From assembly GCA_914767715.1 (NCBI GenBank), contig OU612067.1:126001-186000 (forward strand): a DNA stretch of 60,000 bases, read 5' to 3'. The translations under genes and the position numbers were made by a program. The notes beneath the pieces are model-generated. The model was given only the letters and a program-made list of their open reading frames with translations. It had not been told where the DNA came from and did no database searches. The DNA is from Membranipora membranacea. Lineage: Eukaryota; Bryozoa; Gymnolaemata; Cheilostomatida; Membraniporidae. Positions 26,669 through 39,038 of the stretch are shown piece after piece (the stretch's first letter is position 1; each line of letters opens with the position of its first letter).

Positions 26669-29530
26669 TATTATATTATATAAAATACAAAATGTTAAAA
26701 ATATTGAAAAATATACGGAGAACACTGATAATTGATGATAATGCCCTTATCATCAGATTTATGATCAGAAAACGCCGAAGACGAAACGTTTATGTGTAAC
26801 CAAGTCTGAGTTACCAGGAAAAGGTGATAGGATTAGATGTCAATGGTTGATGAGAAATTCTTGGTTGGCCATCATATCAGATCATTATATCATGAACTGC
26901 ATTGAAAAAACCCTAAAGTGATACATGACTCAAATGGCCTCGGAGCAGCGTTTGACTTGTGGTTTCTAGCTGAAGACCTGTGTGTTGTACGGTGGTATGC
27001 GATGCGCACCACTGTATGTTGTATCCCCCATGTCTCAAATGGCCTGACATGAATTGAATTAAATCTATATCCCTTTATTACCTGATTTTCACAAACACAG
27101 ATCACATATTGTTATAATAATATATAGTCTGGTAGCCCCGTTTAGATTTTATTTAGATGATGCACTAGCAAAGTAATCAGGGATTTAATTATCAGTGTTA
27201 AGACCAACACCTGCACAGCGAGATAAGGGGAGTGAGCTGCGTGACAGATTAAATAACTTTGCTGCTTGTATGATTGTGTGAGATAATCACGATTTGCTTA
27301 TCCATCAAAAAACAAAGAATGGTTTACAACAGATGTGGATTGGTCAACATTGAGCAGCAAAGAGCCATGAATGAATTGTTTTTTTCCATCAACAAACTGC
27401 AGCAACAGGAAATAAAGGACATATAGTATTAAAAGCTATTTTCTCTTTGCACATAAGGAGACAAATCTCAAAATAGTGACCTCTTTTTTCGGTTAAGCCT
27501 CTCTACTGGTGATTGGCAGAGAAAGTCTTTCCAGATGTGAGCTAAAACAAGACAGAGAGGAGAGAGACTTTTGTAAAATCAAAATCTTCATTTCTTTCTC
27601 ATTCAAGAATTGATTTAAAGTAAACTGCTTCGGCAGCCTAATTATACACATCTCTTCATAGTTTTATAAAGAGATTGGAGTTTTTACAGATTTTCATTTT
27701 CAAGAAGCCTCTCTGATTTGTTTTAGCTCACATCAATCATTGTAAGAATTGAGCCCAGGTTTTTACTCAGAGATCAGGGCGCCGTCCTTATTCATTCTTG
27801 TCACGTCAGTCTTCATTGGTCAGTCATTCTTTATTATTCAATCATTATTTTTAATAGATTCATCATAATCATTCTTATGTTTATGTGAAATCTAGTATTC
27901 TAACGCTGACAGCAGTTAAAACCTCCCAGGATCCTCAAACCTCAGTTTGTTACTATACTATAATATTACACATATCAGCTTCAGGGAGAAAAGAGAATTT
28001 GATGATATAGTTGAGATAGTTGAGACCTAAAGCAGTCGGGCCTCAGAATATGCTGATAACAGGGATAGATGGGCACTGCTGATGGGGCACACAGGTGCCT
28101 GCAGAGTGATCACCCAAACAGGACCACGTGCATAGGTGTGAAGGGTGTGATTAGTTAAGAGTAATACGGTCCCCCCCCCCCCTCAAACCAGTGTAGTATA
28201 TTGTAGTGCCTCATCTGGTATTGGATGAATAATGTCTACTTTTGTTAGACACTGCACAGACAGCAGAGAGAAATTGTGTGGAGTGTGACCAATATTATCT
28301 CCATCTTATCGCTAAGTGAATGGCATTTATGTCAGATGGATAACACAACTTCTAATGTCATAAACCCACAATGTATAATAATAGAAAAATGATGTGCGCA
28401 TTCTGATGAACCTCACTAAACATAATACTGAGAATAAAACTTAACATAAAACTGGTCAAAATATAACATTGGTCCAAACAAAAATGAGCGATCTTCCTTT
28501 AACCACAAATATTTTGTTGAAATCCCACTTCTTGGATAATTATCTCACCATTTTTGTCTTCCCCACCCGATATCAAACCCACAGTCTGATCTATAAATGT
28601 ATAGACAGTGCTTGTTATCATAACTGACTGAGATGTGATGAGTCAAGCAATCTTATATTAAAGTGATACTTATTAATTATGACAGTCGATGACAGTATTT
28701 AAGTTCATATTTCACAGCTATGGGCTTCATACAAACTGTTAAACATTATAACCTGTAAGGGGAGACCTGAATACACTGCAGGCTCAAAAGTCAAAACAGC
28801 CAACATTATGTAAGACAATACCTTAGCAGTTTACTTGACTGATTATATCTGTTGGTTAGTGACATTTTGTGTCATGTGGGCGCTTCTACGCTTCTAACAA
28901 AAAATGCTAATTTCATTGTATTTTATTAGTTTAGAGCTTGAGGATTAGAGCACCTAGAGCATCGCTCTTCATGTCTAAACGGTTATATTATCACAAAGAG
29001 AAACATGATAAAGATGATATAATTATTAGATTATCACTCCCACTGATAAGAGATGACTGATGAGAAATATGAATTGTTCAGATCTGACAAAGGATACAGA
29101 AAGATTACCGAAATTGGCTCATAATGATAAAGTGGTATGAAATAAACAACATAAATGTAGTAAATAATAAAGATCCAAAATACTATTGCCACTGCGAAGA
29201 AGTCCATACTTGTAATCAAGGAGGGAGGGTGGGAGGATATTCCACCCCCTGTTGTTCTGGTAATAATCTAAGCGATGAAACATAAACAGCAATCATGTTT
29301 TAGTGCATATTGCGTCACTTGTTGTTAATATTAAAACTTGAAATATTTTTGGTTTGATGTAAAAAATGTAGTGATGAATCGGTGTAAAAGTAAGATAATT
29401 TTCTTCAGTTGATAGCCATTCAGTATGCACTGATATAATTATATGATTTAATACATATTATATATAGATGTTCAGTTAGATAAAAAAGTAAAGATACAGG
29501 TTAATAAATTTTGTTCAGGAGAAAATTTTC
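26669..29530. other. Intergenic between SINE and carboxypeptidase gene
   Basis: No gene or transposon could be supported. A weak hairpin (TACGGTGGT with ACCACTGTA) lies at about 26989-27018 and a C tract at 28171. The 3' UTR of the carboxypeptidase M-like gene should occupy the high-coordinate end. Confidence 0.45.
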
Positions 29531-32500
29531 TTACAGTGAGAAGAAGACAGCTGCTACAACTAAATGTAAGCACAGACGACCTAAAGAAGAGTCGGCCATG
29601 TTACTACCGCTGTTTACATGGTCAGAATTTGTAGTGGTCCTTGCCGCTTCCTTTCTGTGACCGAGCTCTTGCTGATTATAAGGTAAAGTAATGTCATACA
29701 CAGCAGTAACAACATCTGACACTGTGATCTCTATGCTTGTTAATTTCTCTGACCCACTGTCTGTGTTTAAAAGTACCTGTAATACGAGAGCATATGTCTA
29801 TGTCATGAGTAGACAATAAGAAATGTGTTTGAGCTATACAGGCATCACTCAGGTCGATACAACTCATACCAAACATCAGCTAAAGGTTAAACACGTCACA
29901 AGTCACCAGTACAGTACCCAGCTCTGGTGCTGTACTGAGGACTCAGCTGAACTACCCGAACTACCTTCCCTTGATCATTAACGTGGAGCCCATGTGGAGT
30001 TACTAAGCGCTCACTGATATCAGGGGCTGTTAGCAAAATAGTAATTATTAAAATCTTGGCTTATAGATATGGCAGTACAAACTGGCCGAGCAGTGTACAA
30101 ACTGGCCGAGCAGCTTACAAACTGGCCGAGCAGCTTAAAAACTGGCCGAGCAGCTTACAAACTGGCCGAGCAGCTTACAAACTGGCCGAGCAGCTTACAA
30201 ACTGGCCGAGCAGCTCACAAACTGGCCAAGCAGTGTACAAACTAGCCGGGAAGCGTACAAACTGGCCGAGCAGCTTACAAACTGGCCGAGCAGCTTACAA
30301 ACTGGCCGAGCAGTGTACAAACTGGCCGAGCAGCTTACAAACTGGCCGAGCAGTGTACAAACTGGCCAAGCAGTGTACAAACTCTCCGAGCAGCTTACAA
30401 ACTGGCCGAGCAGCTTACAAACTGGCCGAGCAGCTCACAAACTGGCCAAGCAGTGTACAAACAGGCCGGGCAGCGTACAAACTGGCCGAGCAGCTTACAA
30501 ACTGGCCGAGCAGCTTACAAACTGGCCGAGCAGTGTACAAACTGGCCAAGCAGGGTACAAACTGGCCGAGCAGGGTACAAACTGGCCGAGCAGCGTACAT
30601 ACCGAGAGGGTGTAGTTTCCAGGTAGAAGTAGTTTCCAATATTCGCCCAGCTGTGTAGTTTTGACAATCATTCTCTGATCTACCTGAACGATAAGTCCGC
30701 CATAAGCAACACCATCAGATGTGATAATAGTTCCTTTAACACCTACAGAGCAAAATCAGATAAGAAAGGTGATACGCTCAGATCATTCCGCTACAGATCA
30801 AGTATTGGGTTTTATTACCTCGCAAAGCACCAACATGCTTAATATCATTTTTGAACCGGAAATGCAACGTGCTCAGATTCACCAAGTCCATTCATATTGC
30901 GAGGGCTTTAGAGACACACTTAAATACTACTTCAAAGCAATATGACCAGCATGATTTGGTCTCTCAAAACTTGTCGTCTTGTACTTCTCAACCACAAAGT
31001 CCCATTCCCTGTTTGTCAGCCTGGACTAGATTGTCCTGTTAGGCTAAGTATAATATTGGTGATAGACATACCCATGTTTGCTTGATAGAGGTACTGTACT
31101 AGCGCTTCTCTATTATCAAGCCAGAACCCTGTGAGCTGATCATTAGATGGGTATTTACAGCAGCTTAACTCTAAAGTAAGCTCCATGCATCCGGCGAACC
31201 CGTAGTTATAGTCCTGCATGGTACCTGTCAATATCATACAAACGAATCGAATAAGCTAGTATTAAAATTTTTGTAAGCAGTAAATGCCAAGATAATTTTA
31301 CGTGCAGCTTGTCACCAGCTGAGTGAGATAGCATTCATATAGTCATTTTTTTCCTATTTTATTCGGGCCTGAGATTGCTTTAGTTTAGCTTGAAGTTACA
31401 GGCCACCTATAGAAGTTTAGATGACTGACTACGTATGAACCAACCTGTAATTGTGGTATTTACTGACGCGGCAAATGGCGGTAAAAAATGTCTAGCGACC
31501 TAATGCCACGCATCAAATCTGGTGCTATAGACTGATCATAAACATCAAAATAAACATATACATAAGTTTCTATAATGTATATATATATATATATATATGT
31601 TATGGTACTGACCAAATGCGATGCACCACTCTGCTCCATTTGTGATACCATCAGTGAAAGGAGCGTATCCATCACAGCCTGTGTTAGACATAGTTCTGTG
31701 ATTCGATGAATATTTCCGAGCCAGGAACTGGAAAGTGTCATCATCCGGTGATATGGATGGGGTACCGTAGAGCTTACCGCCTAAACCTGTCATTGAAAGA
31801 GGAATAAAATATTCGAACATATGCAGAGAAGTTTTGGTGACAAAAAAAGTGGAGGGTTATCCAGATCTTGGAAAAGAAGAATCCAAATAATGAATAATAT
31901 AAATGATGACTTATAGACGCTTGTTTCAGTGTTCAATCTTTGCTGGGTTGCTGGTATTGGCCTTCCATTATCATTATAATTCCTTATCCACAAACTCAAG
32001 ATTTTGTGATTATGATAAACACACATAAATATAGAAACCCATATCCAGTGCCCCATAAAATAATTATGTAGGCCTAGGTTATTCTTTAAAATAGAAGAAA
32101 TGGCTAAATAAGAGTTCTTACTTCAGATACATATTATAGATTACAGATTTATTTATAATCCACTGTTGAAATACCCTGGGGTATTAAATAAAACAGTTGG
32201 CGAGCCCTGGTAAAAAATAAATTGAATTCATAAAAATTTGGTAGCACCGTCAAGGAAAGAAGATTATCTGCGTTTTGCAACCAGATTTTCTGTGCTCTGT
32301 GCAGGAACCACTTGTTGGACATGGTTGTTAGACCAAGGAGTAAAATTTGGTATAACTAACTGACACCGGCTACTCCTTCATCTAACTACATCATTAAATG
32401 TCACGATCACAAACTATACAGTGTGACTGTGACTATGGATAGATAGATATACATGCAACTCTATGACAATGGTAGCCTGTCTTGACAAGCTTTTCAATAC

Positions 32501-35500
32501 AGGCTTCCCTCATACCTTCTGCAAAGCAGCACAGGCAGGGCATAATACAAGGAGATACAGAAGAGAGGATCAGGTGGGAACGTTGTGCCATGGGACTTGC
32601 AGGCCAGTATATCAACCAATCATCTAACACAGCCTAATCACCAAATTAACCCAGTCGAAATAAATAGTCTTTTAACCATTCCCCTGAAGTTTGGTAGCAT
32701 TTTTCTCTGCGGCATTTCTGGTAATTATAAATATTTGTTAAAATGAACCTAGCCAATGACATCAGCAGTTCTGGAAAAATTTGAGCAGTTAAATTATTTA
32801 GACACTTAAAATAAGCATGAGAGGATTATGCAGGAGAACCTCATATTATAAGATCTGATGTGCCTCCTTGCCATAAAGTGTGTAAACAACATTACCACAA
32901 TGCAACTGTAACTGTGGGATCATCTTTTCAATGATATCAATTAGCTCATCACAGTGGGAATATTGCTCTTGCATTCTGGGATATTCATTCACACACCATG
33001 TTATTTTACAAATACTGAGAATACTAATACCAAGAATTAATACTAAAACTAAGAATTAAAGACTTACTAGCGAGACTACCGCGGTATGTATCATATGGAT
33101 AGTTAGCCACCAAAGATCCACCATGTAGATTAGCTGACAGTACAAACTGTTGACTTCGTATCCATTCTGCGACTGCGCGTGACTCCGGCTGTAAGCTGCT
33201 CAACTTTTTGTCCATATCTTCAAATACGTCTGGGAAATCCCTGTTCAAGTCAACGCCGTTAGAGTTGGGCCTACAAAAAAATAGTATATAATTATATTCT
33301 ATATTATCATATAAAGTTTTTGGGTCATGGGAACATTGTCAGTTAGTTGAATTAATTTAGAATAGTCTAATTTTAATTAGGCTGAATCTCGCCCTTTTCT
33401 GACATAAATTACAATAATTGCATATCTGTGATTGATAAATACCAGATGTATTGATTAGATGTATTGATTAGATGTATTGATTAGATGTATTGATTAGATG
33501 TATTGATTAGATGTATTGATTAGATGTATTGATTAGATGTATTGATTAGATGTATTGATTAGATGTATTGATTAGATGTATTGATTAGATGTATTGATTA
33601 GATGTATTGATTAGATGTATTGATTAGATGTATTGATTAGATGTATTGATTAGATGTATTGATTAGATGTATTGATTAGATGTATTGATTAGATGTATTG
33701 ATTAGATGTATTGATTAGATGTATTGATTAGATGTATTGATTAGATGTATTGATTAGATGTATTGATTAGATGTATTGATTAGATGTATTGATTAGATGT
33801 ATTGATTAGATGTATTGATTAGATGTATTGATTAGATGTATTGATTAGATGTATTGATTAGATTATTGATTAGATGTATTGATTAGATGTATTGATTAGA
33901 TGTATTGATTAGATGTATTGATTAGATGTATTGATTAGATGTATTGATTAGATGTATTGATTAGATGTATTGATTAGATGTATTGATTAGATGAATCTGT
34001 TGTGGTTATATGAGTGATTGGATACCTAGAGAGTTACAAATAGTTATTATGAGTAACATGGTAGCTGATATTTATTGGGATCTGTTGTGAGACTGCATCA
34101 GCCTGATTGACTGGGCATGGCATGTGCCGGGGGGGGGGAGGGGGATATCAGATGAGAATTCTGATATATAAATATCAAAATCTATAAACTTCTGTCAGTA
34201 GAAAAAGATCGGACTGTGAATCACTGGAGGACCTTCGTATAATTCTTCTGATCACATGACCAGGGATATTATGGTTTAGGAACAATGCATTGCTGTAACC
34301 ATCATCAACTAATACACTTCTGAGAGGAGTACTAAAGCAAACTTCAGACCTGCCATTCACACCATCACAGTCAGTCTCGTTAGCTACAGCGAATCCATCA
34401 GGGTTCATACTGGGCATAATATGTATCCTCGAGTCTAGAAACATCTGAGTTATAGCCGCATCTGTACCATAGCCTTCTAACAAATATGAGATCAATCGTA
34501 TCAGCATCTCCCGGCCAACAACCTGAACAATAAAAGTGTCATATTATTATGGATGCAGATTGAATTTTCTTTGGTCAAAATCAATTCAGAACATGTCAAA
34601 ATATCACAAATGTGGTACACAAAGTCATTACCATAGTTACCGTTTAATAATCTCTCAGGAGATTGTGGACAAGAAGTTAAAGAGGAGTTATATTGACATG
34701 CCATGTAATTTTTTCATTACTAGATTTTTCATGAGGCACACAGATGATGTAAGAACAGACTGCTTTGGTCCCATGGACTGCCATAAATGGCCGATACCGC
34801 TATATAACAGTGAAGTAAACAACATCACATACAGTAAGAGCCAGTATAACTCCCAGTATAACTGCAGTGTTTTAGGTATAGCCCTGACACTTGCGTGACA
34901 GACCCGTAAGCCCCACATACACTAGGTAGTAGGTACCTACCTCATTACCATGCATATTCCCGACATATTTGACCTCAGGTCGTAGTGTGATGTGACGGTC
35001 AGGGTCATGTGCACTTAAAGCTATCACCATTAGGTCTCTACCTGTGTAAATTGTAAATTATATACGTTGCTGTTCTAGCAATCACTCTGTGAACACTTGA
35101 AGAGATATTATTACATTAACCGGACATCACAGAATTTCTTTAGTCCTACATACGATATAAATTTTCATACACTATTATGACGTTCAAAGTACTCCGAAAG
35201 CGAAAGGTTCACCTTTCCTGAAGACATCATGTCCGGGTAATTGAGACTTTTGTGGAGTTTGAAATGCAGACCTTGTTTATAAACATTAGCCTTTTTGTGG
35301 CAAAGTCATCTGAGAATTAGGAGCAATAAATCACTTAGTCACTTCACTGACATAAGGCATTAGGCATAAGACAGCTCATCCTCTGTGTTAAACAGGGCAA
35401 CAGGGCCCTAATCAATCTAGGTACCCATTTATGATTTAAGTTTACGATAATTAATTACTCCAAGTCTTGAATAAAATTTATTATAATTGTGGGCCGAGAT

Positions 35501-36139
35501 ATGATTTATACCACATGTATCCAATAAACAACTGGAGCTTATCATAATTGATCTATTTTTAAAGAGGGTACCTAAGTCATTACAGTGGGGCTGCGTTTCC
35601 TGTGTGCTTTGTATCGGCCCCCTTTCAGTACCACAGCAGGTTATTTAGTACCCAGAAATGCAAGAGGGAATAATAGATGAAATTCTCCTGATCATAACTA
35701 ACTGGTGTGAAACTTTAGCCCTTTGAGAGATCAATTGTAAATGGCACAACCATCCAAACTAAAGGCAGTGAGAGTTATAGCACACATCATAATCTGTCTT
35801 TGACCAGAATTCAGTTCCCAGATCATGATGGAACCCGCAACACCTGCCACTGGCAGTGAATAGCAAGCGCGCTAACTGATTGCCATCTCACCATCCCCAA
35901 AAAAGAATGGGTCGATGGCGCTAATTAGATAGCCCGCTATTCACTATATATAGGATGAGCTAAGTTTTACCTTGATGTGATTCTCCGATACTGTACACAT
36001 GAGTTAAATCTGGATAGTAAGAGCTAATATTTCTGAGATGTGCGTACATCTCGCTATTTGTTAGATATCTACATGTGCCCTCTCCAATAAGATATGACCA
36101 CAGGAAAGTGAGCAGAAGTACTAATCGTCGATCCATCAT
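29531..36139 (-). CDS. CPM: Carboxypeptidase M-like metallocarboxypeptidase (M14B), GPI-type tail
   Basis: This zinc enzyme would remove C-terminal residues, basic ones in the CPM/CPN/CPD family, from peptides outside the cell. Minus-strand exons are 36139-35971, 35041-34941, 34522-34350, 33270-33068, 31786-31613, 31224-31072, 30742-30603 and 29776-29531; phases agree. The product is 452 residues, close to the ~443 of human CPM. Residues 1-23 are a signal peptide. Zinc ligands are His87 and Glu90 (GNMHGNE) and His197 (SANLHGG). Substrate-binding NPDGF and DLNRDFPD are present, as are DGITNGAEW and the catalytic Glu at about 292 ([12 protein letters not shown]). A transthyretin-like domain spans about 325-400. 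The last ~20 residues are hydrophobic with no cytosolic tail, as in GPI-anchored CPM. One peptidase domain argues against CPD. Exon 5 uses the donor GTCAGT. Introns 3 and 7 contain minisatellites. Confidence 0.92.
30075..30598. repeat. 20-bp minisatellite, about 26 copies, in carboxypeptidase intron 7
   Basis: The unit TACAAACTGGCCGAGCAGCT repeats in strict 20-bp register with scattered substitutions (GCAGCT, GCAGTG or GCAGCG; GGCCGAG or GGCCAAG). It begins 5 bp inside the intron, right at the 5' splice site of exon 7, and runs away from the exon. Because 60 bp is a whole number of codons, long frames stay open on both strands; these are artefacts, not genes. Confidence 0.95.
33444..33993. 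repeat. 13-bp minisatellite, about 42 copies, in carboxypeptidase intron 3
   Basis: The unit AGATGTATTGATT repeats about 42 times. I noticed only one length variant, a deletion near 33860, and a substitution in the last unit. The near-perfect homogeneity points to very recent expansion. Confidence 0.95.
35822..35898 (-). mobile_element. tRNA-derived SINE head in carboxypeptidase intron 1
   Basis: On the minus strand, GATGGCAATCAGTTAGCGCG resembles a tRNA D-arm (box A). TGCGGGTTCCATC, 40 nt on, is a worn box B. The non-tRNA body appears to continue toward 35600. No acceptor pairing, so it is not a tRNA gene. Confidence 0.5.
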
Positions 36140-39038
36140 ACTAGTCACTGATTCTCATACTGTAGTGTGACTTGAATGTTCGTTCAGGACCAGTCACGCT
36201 GTTGACTGCAACCCAAGTGAAGTTAATACTTATTTATAATGCTGCAACAAGATCTGTGAGCAAACTGAAAAGAAAAAAAATAAATGCCCATTTACAACCT
36301 AACTATAGGTTCATCGAATTAAGGAGTAAGTTCTACTTGGCTGCAAACATAACCAGGGTTAAACTATCGTTGAGGAATATTGACATAACTTTTTACCTCA
36401 GGTAATAATCACTTCAAGAAATGTTTAATCTGATATTCATGATACTAATCAACCCTTTCTCCCAACCTTTTTAATATTACGATGACACAGCCCAAAGCAA
36501 ATAAAATCTACATAATACTGTACTTCACAAAGGTGATTTATTCATTGCGTAGCCCAAAAGCTGCACATTATTTGACTGTAAATAAAACCCACTCAAAATA
36601 ACCACAGGAGAGTAAAATGAAAATTCTGTAAACTAACACAGGTTGTCTTACTTGAATCGAAGTTGACACTTCGGCTCTGTGGACTGTAATAATTGGTATG
36701 AACAATCAGGGAGAATGGAAGTGAAATTTGCTATTGTGAATCTTTGCTCAAAGCAACATTAGCTTTGAAATGTCATTCAATTTAAAATTGAAAGTTCAAG
36801 TCCTACTATTAATCTCAAATATTACGGATGTGACACAAAGTGTGATTATGTTAAAGAAATTAAAAACTATGATAGATGGTGTGACCTTACTGTTGATATC
36901 TGAAGATTAAGTGTTCAAGACACCAGGGTGGGGGGGGTGGGCAAAAGTCTAGGGGGCTCAGACTACCGCGTACCATACTTACTTTATCCTAGGTGTACAA
37001 AGCAACTTGTACCATACTTACATTATCACCTTCTTTAATCTTGTGAGGGCTCTTCTGTGATTAGTGTAGAGAATATCTGTACAAAAATAGAAAGTAGAGC
37101 GACAAGTTAAACCATCAGTTCCTTACTAGTAAAGCCGAGTCATTCCACTACTTGTCTCAATCTGCTCCCACTGATCACTTAGTAAAATAGCAAGGCATTC
37201 GGGTCTGCAAACTGTTACTTAGCAACATGTTCTGTGAAACCAGTTATTAATTACAGGACAGAGTCAGAATTCGTACTCGAGTCAAATTCCAAACTTACCG
37301 AGTAGTGAGAGGTGAACCCTTCACCTAAGATCTCACAGGGAGAGTAAGCTTAACAGATCTTTATTGTTGAGTGTTGCTCCATGAAATAATCTCAAAGCAT
37401 TTAAATAATCAGCTAAGATTGATGGGGGTAACCCATTGTTACCTGTCAATCATAATTAACAACTTGGATAGCACTTTTCTGATGAGAAACAGACTTGCCA
37501 TAATGATATGAGTACCAAGTACAGCTCAATGTAGTTATAATCGAAATCCGAAGGCAGATATATAATATCATGCAAGGTTAACAGTTCATGCATATTTAGA
37601 GTTTTCTGTTTTATTACTCAGTGGTTCAGAGTTTGTTTGATATCATATAAGAATTGAAATGTTTGTGATAATTCGTAAAAATGAATAATTAATGTGTTGG
37701 GGAAGCTTCAAGCCAAATCACTCTAGCCCTTCCAATCTATGTCAGATAAGCGTATTTGTTACTTTTCATGAGAGACTGATTTTAATAGACAACAGACGGA
37801 CTGGCATTAGGTGTCATGAATGCTAAAGATAACTGTGATGGTTTTGACCAACAACTGACGTCAACTCTGAGTAGGCGAAGTATAAGGAAGTATTGGTAGA
37901 AATATACACAGAATCTAATCAGCTTAGACTCTCAAAGACATAAACATTTTGATGTGGCAATCATAAGTTACACACCTGCAGTAGTCAATGTTAACCACCT
38001 TGAAAGGCACAACTATTATAATATAGCCGAGTCTATGATATGAGTGACAGGAGTTATACGCTTTTATAGCCTGTACACACAACTCCGACTCCAAACGTTA
38101 TCATCAGTAGCCCTCCCTGCTGTAGCCAGCTGTAGCTATTGAAGGTATTAAGAAGCTTTACTAGTAGAGGTCTCGTGAAATGTGAAAAAACCTTATTGAT
38201 TCCGATGTTTGAGAAAGCTAAAATAATCAAACCATTAAAGTTTGAGAATGTAAAGAATGTTTTTTTTTAAAGGAACTGTGAGGAATGGTGAAATGACTTG
38301 GTAAGAATACAGATGATTGACAACCAATGTGTCCAGAGGCCCCAGACAAGCTTGGTGTAGTATTTGTGGATCTTGAACCAGCTACACAATTTAATGAGGT
38401 CAGCCTGATCCTTATCCTTGATGCATGAGTATGTTTGGATATTCTCTCTGGTTTATTGTCATCAGGAGTTTACTTACTCCTGAGTTTGAGTAGTAGATGG
38501 TAGGACAGATGGATACATTGTAGATATTAGTACAGGATGCTGTACACTACAATAATGACACTGCAGTGTTCATACAGATGAGATATCCTCTAAATGGATG
38601 CTGGCCTGTTATTGAAGCTGACCGAATCAGGAAATCTCAAGTTGAGCAACATTATATTTTATCATCACCAACTGTTATAAACGTACAGCTATATGGCTGC
38701 GGATAACATTTGAATACTCTTGATCACAGTCAGCCCTTATACATTGGAATGTATAATAAAATAATAAATAAAAAACCAATAATGTTAAACTTGATGAGCC
38801 TCACGGCGCTGGAGTCGGACGGTGAAATAACATTTTCTGGACGGAATATGGATAATAATGAATCAAAATATAATTTCCGTTCTTTCGCTTTTGGCTGAAG
38901 TACAGCGTGTCTCGAAAATCATTAGACCTTGAGTTGGAGGCGCATAACTGAAGGCAAAATGTGGAAAGTCTTCAGCATCATTCATGATTCAGCCTCAAAT
39001 CAAAATGAGCAATCAAATAAGTGATGCTCTGATGTCAT
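36140..39038. other. Intergenic between carboxypeptidase gene and CFAP44
   Basis: This contains the carboxypeptidase promoter at the low end and the CFAP44 3' UTR at the high end. A minus-strand AATAAA lies at 38457-38452, about 580 bp past the CFAP44 stop. I see no additional gene. The plus-strand frame at 38710-38898 has no recognisable content. Confidence 0.5.

Noticed and set aside
26890-27105. A 71-codon minus-strand frame bounded by two TCAAATGGCC words
   Set aside because: No protein resemblance and no splice context. The two words are too short to count as a target duplication or terminal repeat.
30056-30658. A 200-codon open frame and several others on both strands over the 20-bp array
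   Set aside because: They arise only because the repeat unit lacks stops and three units make whole codons. The array is intronic and the frames exist on both strands.
36137-36148. GTG as the start of the carboxypeptidase gene at 36148
   Set aside because: Non-ATG start is unlikely in an animal gene. The ATG at 36139 gives a proper signal peptide.
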